Shown: piece after piece, positions 29,369 to 38,424 of the stretch
How positions within the stretch are numbered: the first letter of the stretch is position 1
Layout: each line of letters starts with the position of its first letter
Source of the DNA: Micromonospora sp. HM5-17
GTDB lineage: Bacteria > Actinomycetota > Actinomycetes > Mycobacteriales > Micromonosporaceae
Assembly: GCF_003762835.1 (NCBI RefSeq)
Contig: NZ_RJWA01000001.1
Coordinates: 682,001-746,000, forward strand
Reading direction: 5' to 3'
Length of the DNA stretch: 64,000 nucleotides
Translations under genes and position numbers: made by a program
Notes under the pieces: model-generated
Seen by the model: only the letters and a program-made list of their open reading frames with translations
Database searches by the model: none
Told to the model about the DNA's origin: nothing

Positions 29369-29891
29369 GCCGGGCTCGGCCGAGGTTCGCCGGGCACGAC
29401 TCCGGCCAGGTCCGCCGGCTCGCGCCGCATCCCGCCGGGCGGGGTCGCCGGGCCCGCCGGATGATCCTCCGTTCGGTCCACTCGGAATGGGCGAGCGGCC
29501 GGTTGTCGGTGGCGAATCGGCGAGTTACCGGCAGGTACGCCCCGGAAAAGCGGGATTAATCGGGACATCCTGGGTGCACATTCTGGTTTCGTCGTCATAA
29601 CGGTTGGATCAACGAAGCGGGCTTGCCGACGCGAACCCGATAACGTCCCCGGCGAACGTCCCGACCGGTCGAGACGGCGGCGGGATGTCGACCGGTGATG
29701 GTCGTCCTCTATCGGTCCATGCGGACCGTTCACATAACGCACGGCATCGCGGGCGGGGTGGTACGCCACCCCGCCCGCGGTGTGTCCACGGTCCGGCGAC
29801 CAATCAGACCCTCGGCGCCGCCCCGAACCTGCGTGCCCGCTCGTGGCCCCGGCCCGGCTCACCGGCGCGGCGGCTGGCAGACTTGTCGGGC
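29369..29891. other. Intergenic region mqnC-menG
   Basis: This 523-base gap holds no gene I can support. It contains a short hairpin (CGGTCC/GGACCG near 29712-29728) and a strong hairpin listed separately, and the menG promoter must lie at its right end (CAGACT at 29878, eight bases before the GTG). The stretch 29520-29650 is less GC-rich than average. Confidence 0.5.
29749..29778 (+). terminator. 13-bp perfect hairpin
   Basis: GCGGGCGGGGTGG and CCACCCCGCCCGC form a perfect 13-base stem around the loop TACG, without a U-tract. It lies 380 bases after the mqnC stop and 114 before menG. It may be an I-shaped terminator or the core of a structured RNA; the orientation is assumed. Confidence 0.6.
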
Positions 29892-30602
29892 GTGACCCGC
29901 ACCCCATCCGGACGCCGTGCCAGCCTGGACAAGCAGCCGCACGAGGTTGCGGCGATGTTCGACGAGGTGGCGTCCCGGTACGACCTGACCAACACCGTCA
30001 TCTCGTTCGGTCAGGACCGGCGCTGGCGGCGGTCCACCATGGCCGCCCTGGAGCCGAACCCGGGCGACCGCGTCCTGGACGTGGGGGCCGGCACCGGCGT
30101 CTCCACCGCGGAGCTGGCCACCTCCGGGGCGTACGCGGTCGGGGTGGACCTCTCCATCGGCATGCTCCGGGCCGGCCGCCGGGTACGCCCCGACGTGCCG
30201 TTGCTGGCGGGTGACGCGCTGCGCCTGCCGTTCCCGGACGAGAGCTTCGACGCGGTCACGATCTCGTTCGCGCTGCGGAACGTGGTCGACCCGGTGGCGG
30301 CGCTGCGGGAGATGGCCCGGGTGACCCGCCCCGGCGGCCGGCTCGTGGTCTGCGAGTTCAGTACGCCGACCAACCCGCTCTTCCGGACCGTCTACCTCTC
30401 CTACCTGATGCGGTCGTTGCCGGCCGTGGCCCGGATGGTGGCCAGCAACCCCGACGCGTACGTCTACCTCGCCGAGTCGATCCGCGCCTGGCCGGACCAG
30501 GCCGGACTGGCGGCGCGGATCGCCAGCGCGGGATGGGAGCGGGTGGCCTGGCGGAACCTGACCGGCGGAGTCGTGGCGCTGCATCGCGCGATTCGTTCGT
30601 GA
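29892..30602 (+). CDS. menG: Demethylmenaquinone methyltransferase
   Basis: A 236-residue SAM-dependent methyltransferase of the UbiE/MenG family, making menaquinone from demethylmenaquinone. Motifs are [27 protein letters not shown] (UbiE signature 1), [15 protein letters not shown] (SAM motif I), [25 protein letters not shown] (UbiE signature 2) and [13 protein letters not shown]. The short variant is typical of actinobacteria. Its GTG start is probably leaderless. It lies near the other menaquinone genes but in its own transcription unit. Confidence 0.94.
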   Translation: MTRTPSGRRASLDKQPHEVAAMFDEVASRYDLTNTVISFGQDRRWRRSTMAALEPNPGDRVLDVGAGTGVSTAELATSGAYAVGVDLSIGMLRAGRRVRPDVPLLAGDALRLPFPDESFDAVTISFALRNVVDPVAALREMARVTRPGGRLVVCEFSTPTNPLFRTVYLSYLMRSLPAVARMVASNPDAYVYLAESIRAWPDQAGLAARIASAGWERVAWRNLTGGVVALHRAIRS

Positions 30603-30660
30603 ATTTTCTTGTCGTAAATGTCTTTAGCCCGTTCAATCCGCATAGCCCGTTTTGACCCCG

Positions 30661-30666
30661 TAGGCT
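30661..30666 (+). promoter_or_regulatory. -10 element TAGGCT of a leaderless transcript
   Basis: TAGGCT ends six bases before the ATG at 30673; there is no ribosome binding site. Confidence 0.45.
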
Positions 30667-30672
30667 GCGCCC

Positions 30673-31401
30673 ATGACGGGGGCAGACCGGCAGGCCGACG
30701 ATGAAGGGCGATTCGACCAGGGCACCGCGGACGCCGGGTGGACCGCGCGCGACCGGGACACATCCGGCGTCGGACCCGATCCGGCCGGGCGGGCGGCGTC
30801 CGGTGCCGAGCCTGATCCGGCCGAGCGGGAGGCCACCGGCGCCGAGCCTGATCCGGCCACGGAGGCCGCCGAGCTGATCGCCCAGCTCCGACAGTTGGCC
30901 GGGCCGGACCCGGCCACGGTGCGGACCGTGGTCGCCGACGTCCTGGCCGCGCTGGACCGGGTCAGCGGCGGTGCCCTGCGGGAACAACTGCCGTACGACG
31001 ACGAGCTGCTGCGCGAGCCGCCGCCGGAGCAGCCGGGGCGGGATTCCCCGACCGGGCGGCACACCGCCGAGGGCGAGCCGGCGGGCCGGGCCGGGGTCAC
31101 CAACGGCCACCCGGTGGAGCCGCACCCGGTCACGCCGTACCCACCGTCGCCGCACCCGGTCGAACCCCACCCCCGCGAGCCCCACCCCGGGCGTCCCGAG
31201 CCGGCCGAGCCGCATCCGGGCGAGCCTCACCCCGCCGACCCCCATCCGGCCGAGCCGCGGCCGACCGACCCGCATCCGGTCGAGCCGCATCCGACGGACC
31301 CGCACCCGGCGGAGCCGGGGCCGGTCACCCCCGGACCCCTCCGGCGGAGCCCGACGCAACGCGGCCGGCCCCAGCAGCGGGACGGCGAGGACCGCACCTG
31401 A
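30673..31401 (+). CDS. Pro/His-repeat protein, unknown function
   Basis: I do not recognise a family. The 242-residue product has a polar N-terminus with GAEPDPAE-like repeats (about 35-65), a short helical segment that may be a conserved domain (EAAELIAQLRQLAG to VSGGALREQLPYDD, about 67-115) and then a C-terminal repeat region (about 145-220) built from units such as HPVEPHP, HPADPHP and HPTDPHP, with about 15 His-Pro pairs. His-rich tails of this kind may bind metal ions. There is no signal peptide. The leaderless -10 upstream and the position between menG and the menJ-nuo locus support a real gene. Confidence 0.65.
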   Translation: MTGADRQADDEGRFDQGTADAGWTARDRDTSGVGPDPAGRAASGAEPDPAEREATGAEPDPATEAAELIAQLRQLAGPDPATVRTVVADVLAALDRVSGGALREQLPYDDELLREPPPEQPGRDSPTGRHTAEGEPAGRAGVTNGHPVEPHPVTPYPPSPHPVEPHPREPHPGRPEPAEPHPGEPHPADPHPAEPRPTDPHPVEPHPTDPHPAEPGPVTPGPLRRSPTQRGRPQQRDGEDRT

Positions 31402-31447
31402 TCCCGGCGGGCCGGCACCGGAGGGGTAACCACCACGCCTACCTCGG

Positions 31448-31466
31448 CAAGTTAGGGTCACCTAAC
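31448..31466 (+). promoter_or_regulatory. IdeR/DmdR-type iron box upstream of menJ
   Basis: GCAAGTTAGGGTCACCTAA matches 14 of 19 positions of the actinobacterial iron box TTAGGTTAGGCTAACCTAA; its core GTTAGG-GTCA-CCTAAC is a perfect palindrome. It lies just upstream of the candidate menJ promoter. The match is by eye. Confidence 0.5.
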
Positions 31467-31469
31467 CCG

Positions 31470-31496
31470 TTGTCGGCCTCGTCGCAGTCTTAGACT
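31470..31496 (+). promoter_or_regulatory. Candidate menJ promoter
   Basis: TTGTCG (31470-31475) and TAGACT (31491-31496) form a -35/-10 pair with a 15-base spacer, shorter than the usual 17. The -10 is convincing and the -35 less so. The iron box is on its upstream side and the Rex site on its downstream side. Confidence 0.45.
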
Positions 31497-31512
31497 CCTC
31501 CCCGACAGCAGC

Positions 31513-31530
31513 TTGTGAAGCATTTCACGA
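31513..31530 (+). promoter_or_regulatory. Rex operator upstream of menJ
   Basis: TTGTGAAGCATTTCACGA matches the Rex consensus TTGTGAA-N4-TTCACAA at 13 of 14 fixed positions. It sits 17 bases downstream of the -10 element and ahead of the ribosome binding site, where a bound repressor would block transcription. Rex releases DNA when NADH is high. Confidence 0.75.
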
Positions 31531-31551
31531 GCGATCGCAGGGGAGGCGCAG

Positions 31552-32829
31552 ATGACCGCAGTCGAGCCCGACGCCGACGTCATCGTCGTCGGCGCCGGTC
31601 CGGGCGGCTCCACCACCGCCTACCACCTGGCGCGGCACGGCGTCCGGGTGCTGCTGCTCGAGAAGACCGAGTTCCCCCGGGAGAAGGTCTGCGGCGACGG
31701 GCTGACCCCCCGTGCGGTCAAGCAACTCGTCAAGCTCGGGGTCGACACCTCGCCCGAGGCCGGCTGGGTGCGCAACCGCGGCCTGCGGGTCATCGGCGGC
31801 GGCGTCCGGCTCGAACTCGACTGGCCCGACCTGGCCAGCTTCCCCAACTACGGCCTGGTCCGGCCCCGGCTCGACCTCGACGACCTGCTCGCCCGGCGCG
31901 CGGTCGAGGCCGGCGCGACGCTGCGCACCGGGGCCACCGTCACCGGCCCCGTCCTCGACGACACCGGTCGGGTGATCGGAGTCACCGCCGAGGTCGGCCC
32001 GGAGAAGGCCCCCGCCACCTTCCACGCGCCGCTGGTGGTCGCCGCCGACGGTGTCTCCGGGCGGCTGCCCCTGGCGCTGGGCCTGACCAAGCGCGACGAC
32101 CGGCCGATGGGCGTCGCGGTCCGTCGCTACTACCGCTCGCCGGCCCGGCACCGGGACGACTACCTCGAGTCGTGGCTGGAGCTGCGGAGCAGGGAACACC
32201 CCGACAAGCTGCTCCCCGGGTACGGCTGGATCTTCGGGATGGGCGACGGCCGGGTCAACGTCGGGCTCGGGGCGCTGAACTCCTCCCCCACCTTCGGCAA
32301 GACCAACTACCGCCAGCTGCTGCGTGACTGGCTCCGCAACACGCCGGCCGACTGGGGCTTCGCGGACGAGGCGAACGCGGACGGACCGATCCTCGGTGCC
32401 GCCCTGCCGATGGGCTTCAACCGGGTGCCGCACTACACCCGGGGTGTGCTGCTGGTCGGCGACTCCGGCGGCATGGTCAACCCCTTCAACGGCGAGGGGA
32501 TCGCGTACGCGATGGAGTCCGGTGAACTCGCCGCCGAGGTGATGGTGCAGGCGCTGGCCCGACCGGCGGGGGCGGAGCGGGAGCGTGCGCTGGCCGCGTA
32601 CCCCGCCGAGCTGAAGCAGCGGTACGGCGGCTACTACCGGCTCGGCAACATCTTCGTGAGGCTGATCGGCAATCCGCATGTGATGCGGATCGCCACCCGG
32701 CACGGGATGCCGCACCCCACCCTGATGCGGTTCGTGCTGAAGCTGATGGCGAACCTCACCGACCCACGTGGCGGGGACGCCATGGACCGAGTTATCAACG
32801 CAATGACGAGGGTGGCTCCGGCCGTGTAG
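31552..32829 (+). CDS. menJ: Geranylgeranyl reductase family protein, probable menaquinone reductase
   Basis: A 425-residue FAD-dependent reductase. The N-terminal dinucleotide fold VIVVGAGPGGSTTAYHLARHG, the EKVCGDGLTPRAV loop with its Cys and the second FAD motif GVLLVGDSGGMVNPFNGEGI are all present; PHTYTRG-like and YGWIFGMGDGRVNVGLG motifs are those of the family. Actinobacterial members next to nuo include MenJ, which saturates one isoprene unit of menaquinone, and this context supports that role over archaeal-type lipid reductases. GGGGAGG precedes the ATG. Predicted Rex and iron sites lie upstream; nuoA follows after 121 bases. Confidence 0.85.
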   Translation: MTAVEPDADVIVVGAGPGGSTTAYHLARHGVRVLLLEKTEFPREKVCGDGLTPRAVKQLVKLGVDTSPEAGWVRNRGLRVIGGGVRLELDWPDLASFPNYGLVRPRLDLDDLLARRAVEAGATLRTGATVTGPVLDDTGRVIGVTAEVGPEKAPATFHAPLVVAADGVSGRLPLALGLTKRDDRPMGVAVRRYYRSPARHRDDYLESWLELRSREHPDKLLPGYGWIFGMGDGRVNVGLGALNSSPTFGKTNYRQLLRDWLRNTPADWGFADEANADGPILGAALPMGFNRVPHYTRGVLLVGDSGGMVNPFNGEGIAYAMESGELAAEVMVQALARPAGAERERALAAYPAELKQRYGGYYRLGNIFVRLIGNPHVMRIATRHGMPHPTLMRFVLKLMANLTDPRGGDAMDRVINAMTRVAPAV

Positions 32830-32890
32830 ACCGTGGCGTGGCCCGCCGGAGCGGGCGTCGGGACACCCCCCGGGCGGCGTGGCCCGGAGC

Positions 32891-32919
32891 TTGTGAATAG
32901 TGTGAATTTGGCATTAATC
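32891..32919 (+). promoter_or_regulatory. Candidate nuoA promoter with a Rex half-site
   Basis: TTGTGA (32891-32896) and TTAATC (32914-32919) are 17 bases apart in an AT-rich island before nuoA. The -35 coincides with an exact Rex half-site TTGTGAA; the second half is not conserved, and TGTGAAT is repeated directly instead. Confidence 0.45.
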
Positions 32920-32950
32920 GAGGGCCGGGAAGGACGAGCAGGGGAAAACG

Positions 32951-33316
32951 ATGTCGCTCTCGCCGTACGTACCCATCATTGGGCTGTTCGCCCTCGCTGC
33001 GGCATTCGCGCTGTTCTCCGTCGCCGCCGCGCGCCTCGCCGGACCCCGGCGCTACAACAAGGCCAAGCTCGAGGCGTACGAGTGCGGCATCGAGCCCAGC
33101 CCCACGCCGGTCGGGGGTGGTCGGTTCCCGATCAAGTTCTACCTGACGGCGATGCTGTTCATCGTCTTCGACATCGAGATCATCTTCCTGTATCCGTGGG
33201 CGGTCTCCTTCAACCTGCTGGGGACCTTCGCCTTCGTGGAGATGGTGCTGTTCATCGTCGCGGTCTTCGTCGCGTACGCCTACGTGTGGCGCCGTGGCGG
33301 CCTGGACTGGGACTGA
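32951..33316 (+). CDS. nuoA: NADH-quinone oxidoreductase subunit A
   Basis: A 121-residue membrane subunit of NDH-1 with three helices. [11 protein letters not shown] carries the functional loop Cys, followed by [24 protein letters not shown], the family signature. It opens the 14-gene nuo operon. NDH-1 passes electrons from NADH to menaquinone and pumps protons. Confidence 0.96.
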   Translation: MSLSPYVPIIGLFALAAAFALFSVAAARLAGPRRYNKAKLEAYECGIEPSPTPVGGGRFPIKFYLTAMLFIVFDIEIIFLYPWAVSFNLLGTFAFVEMVLFIVAVFVAYAYVWRRGGLDWD

Positions 33317-33329
33317 GGGAGGTCGTCTG

Positions 33330-34004
33330 ATGGGTATCGAGGAAAAACTCCCGGCCGGCATCCTGCTGACCTCGGTGGAGAAGCTGGTCAACTGGTCCCG
33401 TAAGTCGTCGTTCTGGGGAGCCACCTTCGGACTGGCCTGCTGTGCCATCGAGATGATGGCCGCCGGTGCGCCGCACTATGACCTCGGGCGCTGGGGCATG
33501 GAGGTCTTCCGCGCCTCGCCCCGGCAGGCGGACCTGATGATCGTCGCCGGTCGGGTGAGCCAGAAGATGGCGCCGGTGCTGCGGCAGATCTACGACCAGA
33601 TGGCCGAGCCGCGCTGGGTGCTGTCGATGGGCGTCTGCGCCAGCAGCGGCGGCATGTTCAACAACTACGCGATCGTGCAGGGCGTCGACCACATCGTGCC
33701 GGTGGACATGTACCTTCCCGGCTGCCCGCCCCGGCCCGAGATGCTGATCGACGCCATTCTCAAGCTGCGCGAGAAGATCGGCCACGAGCCGCTCGGCCCG
33801 AACGGCCGCAAGATGCTCGAGGCGCGCCGGGCGCGGGGCGACGTCCCGGTGGTCCCGCCCGGCTCGATGCCCTCGTCGTACCGCAACGACAAGGCCCGCC
33901 GGGCCGAGTGGACCAAGGCGGTCGCCGAGGGCCGTGAGGAGCAGCTGCGGATCGAGAACTGGATGAAGGCGCAGAACCACCTCGTAAGGGGGAGCGGCCG
34001 ATGA
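33330..34004 (+). CDS. nuoB: NADH-quinone oxidoreductase subunit B
   Basis: A 224-residue subunit carrying iron-sulfur cluster N2. All four ligands are visible: Cys37 and Cys38 in [11 protein letters not shown], Cys103 in MGVCASSGG and Cys132 in LPGCPPRPE. The C-terminal 55 residues are polar and longer than in Escherichia coli. The ATG follows nuoA after 13 bases; its stop overlaps nuoC (ATGA). Confidence 0.96.
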   Translation: MGIEEKLPAGILLTSVEKLVNWSRKSSFWGATFGLACCAIEMMAAGAPHYDLGRWGMEVFRASPRQADLMIVAGRVSQKMAPVLRQIYDQMAEPRWVLSMGVCASSGGMFNNYAIVQGVDHIVPVDMYLPGCPPRPEMLIDAILKLREKIGHEPLGPNGRKMLEARRARGDVPVVPPGSMPSSYRNDKARRAEWTKAVAEGREEQLRIENWMKAQNHLVRGSGR

Positions 34005-34765
34005 GTGCCGAGAACACGAACGGCGCGACGCCGAACCGACCCAGCGAGGAGTCCGGGGGCGGCGTACCGGTGGCCCGCCCACCGGCCGGCGCGACCAGCG
34101 GCGCCCCCGCCGAACAGCCGTCGTCCAGCCCGGCCGGACGCGGCATGTTCGGCGTCCGGGGCTCCGGCGACACCTCCGGCTTCGGCGGGCTGGTCCGGCA
34201 GCGGGTCGCCGTCGTCGACAGCCCTCGGCCCTACGGTGGCTACTTCGACGAGATCCGGGACGCCCTGGAGGAGGCGTACCCGGCCTTCTCGGACGCGGTC
34301 GAGAAGGTCGTGGTCGACCGGGGCGAGCTGACCATCCACGTCCGCCCGGAGCGGATCGTCGAGGTCTGCCAGGTGATGCGGGACGACCCCAGCCTCCGGT
34401 TCGAGCTCTGCTCCTCCGTCTCCGGTGTCGACTACCTCGGCAGCGACCCGCGGCGGCTGCACGTCGTCTACCACCTGACCTCGATGACCTACCGCCGGCG
34501 GGTCCGGCTGGAGGTCGCGGTCACCGCCGAGGACCCGCACGTGCCGAGCGTCACCTCCGTCTACCCCACCGCCGACTGGCAGGAGCGGGAGACGTACGAC
34601 ATGTTCGGCGTGATATTCGACGGTCACCCCGGCCTGACCCGGATCCTGATGCCGGACGACTGGGAGGGTCACCCCCAGCGCAAGGACTACCCGCTCGGCG
34701 GCGTCCCGGTCGAGTACAAGGGCGCCCAGATCCCACCGCCGGACCAGCGGAGGTCGTACCAGTGA
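34001..34765 (+). CDS. nuoC: NADH-quinone oxidoreductase subunit C
   Basis: A 254-residue subunit of the peripheral arm. The first 75 residues are a low-complexity Pro/Gly/Ser extension; the conserved domain then ends with [21 protein letters not shown] and the sequence [11 protein letters not shown]. As in other actinobacteria nuoC and nuoD are separate genes. It is translationally coupled on both sides. Confidence 0.95.
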   Translation: MSAENTNGATPNRPSEESGGGVPVARPPAGATSGAPAEQPSSSPAGRGMFGVRGSGDTSGFGGLVRQRVAVVDSPRPYGGYFDEIRDALEEAYPAFSDAVEKVVVDRGELTIHVRPERIVEVCQVMRDDPSLRFELCSSVSGVDYLGSDPRRLHVVYHLTSMTYRRRVRLEVAVTAEDPHVPSVTSVYPTADWQERETYDMFGVIFDGHPGLTRILMPDDWEGHPQRKDYPLGGVPVEYKGAQIPPPDQRRSYQ

Positions 34766-36096
34766 GCACCTCGACGAACCCGAGCTACGCCACGTCCCGG
34801 GAGACCACCGAGGGCCGGGTCTTCACCGTCACCGGTGGCGACTGGGACACGGTGGTCAACGGACACGACCCGATCAACGACGAGCGAATCGTCGTCAACA
34901 TGGGGCCGCAGCACCCGTCCACGCACGGCGTGCTCCGGCTGATCCTGGAGCTGGAGGGCGAGACCGTCCGCGAGGCGCGGGCGGTGGTCGGCTACCTGCA
35001 CACCGGCATCGAGAAGAACCTCGAGTACCGCACCTGGGTGCAGGGCAGCACCTTCGTCACCCGGATGGACTACCTCTCACCGCTGTTCAACGAGACGGCG
35101 TACGCGCTGGCGGTGGAGAAGCTGCTCGGCATCTCCGACGAGGTGCCCGACCGGGCCACCACGATCCGGGTGCTGATGATGGAGCTCAACCGGATCTCGT
35201 CGCACCTGGTCTGGGTCGCCACCACGGCGATGGAGCTGGGCGCGATCAACATCATGCTCTACGGCTTCCGGGAGCGCGAGTACATCCTGGAGATCTTCGA
35301 GCTGATCACCGGCCTGCGGATGAACATGGCGTACATCCGGCCGGGTGGGGTCGCCCAGGACGTGCCGGACGAGGCGATCGTCAAGATCCGCGAGTTCATC
35401 AAGCTGCTGCCGAAGCGCCTGGACGAGTACGAGGCGATGCTCTCGGAGCAGCCGATCTGGCTGGAGCGGACCCAGAACGTGGCGGTGCTGGACGTCACCG
35501 GCTGCGTCGCGCTCGGCGTGACCGGCCCGGTGCTGCGCTCCGCCGGTCTCGCCTGGGACCTGCGCAAGACCATGCCGTACTGCGGCTACGAGACGTACGA
35601 GTTCGACGTGCCGACCACCGAGAGCGGCGACGTCTGGGGCCGCTACCTGGTGCGGATGGCCGAGATGCGCGAGTCGCTGAAGATCATCGAGCAGGCGGTC
35701 GACCGGCTCCGCCCCGGTCCGGTCATGGTGTCGGACAAGAAGATCGCCTGGCCGGCACAGCTCGCCATCGGTCTCGACGGCATGGGCAACTCGCTGGAGC
35801 ACGTCGCCAAGATCATGGGTCAGTCGATGGAGTCGCTGATCCACCACTTCAAGCTGGTTACCGAGGGCTTCCGGGTTCCCGCGGGTCAGGCGTACGTCGC
35901 GATCGAGTCGCCCCGTGGCGAGCTGGGCGTCCACGCGGTCTCCGACGGCGGCACCCGGCCGTACCGGGTGCACTACCGCGAGCCGAGCTTCGTCAACCTC
36001 CAGGCCCTGCCGGCGATCTCCGAGGGTGGCCTGATCGCGGACGTGATCGCTGGCGGCGCGTCCCTGGACCCGGTGATGGGTGGGTGTGATCGCTAA
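34762..36096 (+). CDS. nuoD: NADH-quinone oxidoreductase subunit D
   Basis: A 444-residue 49-kDa-type subunit forming the quinone site together with NuoB. Signatures are [22 protein letters not shown], the quinone-site His within [28 protein letters not shown] and [17 protein letters not shown] 34762 overlaps the nuoC stop (GTGA); nuoE starts directly after the TAA. Confidence 0.96.
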   Translation: MSTSTNPSYATSRETTEGRVFTVTGGDWDTVVNGHDPINDERIVVNMGPQHPSTHGVLRLILELEGETVREARAVVGYLHTGIEKNLEYRTWVQGSTFVTRMDYLSPLFNETAYALAVEKLLGISDEVPDRATTIRVLMMELNRISSHLVWVATTAMELGAINIMLYGFREREYILEIFELITGLRMNMAYIRPGGVAQDVPDEAIVKIREFIKLLPKRLDEYEAMLSEQPIWLERTQNVAVLDVTGCVALGVTGPVLRSAGLAWDLRKTMPYCGYETYEFDVPTTESGDVWGRYLVRMAEMRESLKIIEQAVDRLRPGPVMVSDKKIAWPAQLAIGLDGMGNSLEHVAKIMGQSMESLIHHFKLVTEGFRVPAGQAYVAIESPRGELGVHAVSDGGTRPYRVHYREPSFVNLQALPAISEGGLIADVIAGGASLDPVMGGCDR

Positions 36097-36969
36097 ATGA
36101 CCGAGACTCAGCTCAACGGCTCCTCCGGCCCCGGCCCCGTGCCGGCGCAGCGCGGCGGTACGACCCGCGCCGCCGACCTGGCGGCGAAGCTGACCGACCG
36201 GGCCCGGGAGATCATCGCCCGCTACCCGGCCGACCGGTCCCGCTCCGCCCTGCTCCCGCTGCTGCACCTCGTACAGTCCGAGGAGGGGTACGTCTCCCCG
36301 GCCGGCATCGAGTTCTGCGCCCAGATGCTCGGTCTGAACAAGGCCCAGGTCGGGGCGGTGGCGAGCTTCTACACGATGTACAAGCGCCGCCCCACCGGTG
36401 ACTGGCTGGTCAGCGTCTGCACCAACACGATGTGCAACGTCCTCGGCGGCCAGCAGGTCTACGACGCGCTCAGCGAGCACCTCGGGATCGGGCACGAGGA
36501 GACCACCCCGGACGGGAAGATCACCCTGGAGCACGCCGAGTGCCTGGCCGCCTGCGACTACGGCCCGGTGATGACCGTCAACTACGACTTCTTCGACCAG
36601 GTCGACCCGGACACCGCGGTCGCCCTGGTCAACGAGCTGCGGGCCGGCAACCGGCCGAAGCCGTCCCGCGGCGGCCGGCTCTGCACGCTCAAGGAGATAT
36701 CGGTGCAGCTCGCCGGCTTCCCGGACCCACGCCCCGAGGCGGTCGCCGACGGGGTGCCCGGCGAACCGACGCTGCGCGGCCTGCGCCTGGCGCAGCAGCA
36801 CGGCATCTCGGTGGCGGGCTTCGACCCGAACACCCCGATCACGGCGTCGGGGAGCGGCGCGCCCGCGGCCGAGGCGGCCGGGGCCGCGGCGAACACGCCG
36901 GCCAGCGACCGCAAGCCGGCCGGTGACGCGGCCAAGCCCCAGGAGCAGGCGCTCAAGGAGGCCAAATGA
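36097..36969 (+). CDS. nuoE: NADH-quinone oxidoreductase subunit E with long C-terminal extension
   Basis: The 290-residue 24-kDa-type subunit. The thioredoxin-like [2Fe-2S] domain covers about residues 25-185, with ligands in SVCTNTMCNVLGG and HAECLAACDYGPV. About 100 extra residues follow: an ISVQLAGFPDPRPEAV segment and an Ala/Pro/Lys-rich tail to the end. E. coli NuoE has only 166 residues; long tails are common in actinobacteria. It overlaps nuoF by ATGA. Confidence 0.95.
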   Translation: MTETQLNGSSGPGPVPAQRGGTTRAADLAAKLTDRAREIIARYPADRSRSALLPLLHLVQSEEGYVSPAGIEFCAQMLGLNKAQVGAVASFYTMYKRRPTGDWLVSVCTNTMCNVLGGQQVYDALSEHLGIGHEETTPDGKITLEHAECLAACDYGPVMTVNYDFFDQVDPDTAVALVNELRAGNRPKPSRGGRLCTLKEISVQLAGFPDPRPEAVADGVPGEPTLRGLRLAQQHGISVAGFDPNTPITASGSGAPAAEAAGAAANTPASDRKPAGDAAKPQEQALKEAK

Positions 36970-38285
36970 GCACCACGCCGCGCCGGGAGACGCTGGAGAA
37001 GCTGACCCCGGTCCTCACCAAGCGCTGGCTGTCGCCGGACGCCTGGCGGATCGACGTCTACGAGCAGCTCGACGGGTACGCCGCGCTGCGCAAGGCGCTC
37101 GCCGTACACCCGGACGACCTGATCCAGCTCATCAAGGACTCCGGTCTGCGCGGGCGGGGCGGCGCCGGCTTCCCGACCGGCCTGAAGTGGGGCTTCATCC
37201 CGCAGAACGACGGCAGGCCGCACTACCTCGTGGTCAACGCCGACGAGGGCGAGCCCGGAACCTGCAAGGACCTGCCGCTGATGACCCACGACCCGCACTC
37301 GCTGGTCGAGGGGGTCATCATCGCGGCGTACGCGATCCGGGCGAACCGCGCCTTCATCTACATCCGGGGCGAGGCGGTGCACGCCGCCCGGCGACTGCGC
37401 AACGCCGTCCAGGAGGCGTACCGGGCCGGCTACCTCGGGCGCAACATTCTCGGCTCCGGTTTCGACCTGGACCTGGTCGTGCACAGCGGCGCCGGGGCGT
37501 ACATCTGCGGCGAGGAGACGGCGCTGCTGGACTCGCTGGAGGGCTTCCGGGGCCAGCCCCGGCTGCGCCCGCCGTTCCCGGCGACGCACGGCCTGTACGC
37601 CTCCCCGACCGTGGTCAACAACGTCGGGACGATCGCCAGCGTGCCGTACATCGTGCTCGGCGGGGCGGCCTGGTGGAAGAGCATGGGTACGGAGAAGTCC
37701 TCCGGGCCGATGATCTACTCGCTCTCCGGCCGGATCGTCCACCCGGGCCAGTACGAGTGCTCGATGGGGATCACCCTGCGGGAGCTGATCGAGCTGGCCG
37801 GCGGTATGCAGCCCGGTCACAACCTGCGGTTCTGGACCCCGGGCGGCTCCTCGACCCCGATGCTGACCGCGGATCACCTCGACGTGCCGCTGGACTTCGA
37901 GGGGGTGGCGGCGGCCGGTTCGATCCTCGGCACCACCGCGACCCAAATCTTCTCCGACCAGGACTGCCCGGTCTACGCCACCTACCGGTGGCTGGAGTTC
38001 TACCACCACGAGTCGTGCGGGAAGTGCACGCCGTGTCGGGAGGGCAACTACTGGATGGTCCGCACCTACCGGCGGATCCTCGCCGGCCAGGGCACCTACG
38101 AGGACCTGGACACCCTGCTGGACACCTGCGACAACATCCTCGGCCGCTCGTTCTGCGGTCTCGGTGACGGCGCGACCAGTTCGGTGACCTCCTCGCTCAA
38201 GTACTTCAAGCAGGACTACCTCGACTACATCGAGGGGCGGAAGCCGCCGAAGCTGTCCGAGAAGACCCTGGTAGGAGCGCACTAG
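36966..38285 (+). CDS. nuoF: NADH-quinone oxidoreductase subunit F (NADH-binding)
   Basis: The 439-residue subunit with the NADH and FMN sites and cluster N3. [17 protein letters not shown] is the NADH-binding Gly-rich loop, [12 protein letters not shown] and [15 protein letters not shown] the FMN region, and [11 protein letters not shown] with SFCGLGDG supplies four Cys for the 4Fe-4S cluster. A 139-base gap, unusual for this operon, separates it from nuoG. Confidence 0.96.
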   Translation: MSTTPRRETLEKLTPVLTKRWLSPDAWRIDVYEQLDGYAALRKALAVHPDDLIQLIKDSGLRGRGGAGFPTGLKWGFIPQNDGRPHYLVVNADEGEPGTCKDLPLMTHDPHSLVEGVIIAAYAIRANRAFIYIRGEAVHAARRLRNAVQEAYRAGYLGRNILGSGFDLDLVVHSGAGAYICGEETALLDSLEGFRGQPRLRPPFPATHGLYASPTVVNNVGTIASVPYIVLGGAAWWKSMGTEKSSGPMIYSLSGRIVHPGQYECSMGITLRELIELAGGMQPGHNLRFWTPGGSSTPMLTADHLDVPLDFEGVAAAGSILGTTATQIFSDQDCPVYATYRWLEFYHHESCGKCTPCREGNYWMVRTYRRILAGQGTYEDLDTLLDTCDNILGRSFCGLGDGATSSVTSSLKYFKQDYLDYIEGRKPPKLSEKTLVGAH

Positions 38286-38424
38286 TGCGAGTGCGAGGAG
38301 CGAGTGTTCGGGTGTGGCCCGCGCGAGGCGCGGCCGGGCCGGAGCACGGGGAGAGCGGAGCGGCGCGTGGGCCGCAGGTGGGCCGCGACGGACGAGCCCC
38401 GCGGTCGCGAGCGGAGGGACAATC
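38286..38424 (+). other. nuoF-nuoG spacer with repeat sequence
   Basis: This is the longest gap in nuo. It is purine-rich with GCGAG/GGAGCGAG-like repeats and ends with GCCCCGCGGTCGCGAGCGGA and GGG (38396-38418), which recurs with two changes before nuoH (40918-40940). No ORF with a ribosome binding site was seen; the repeat carries the nuoG ribosome binding site. Confidence 0.6.
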
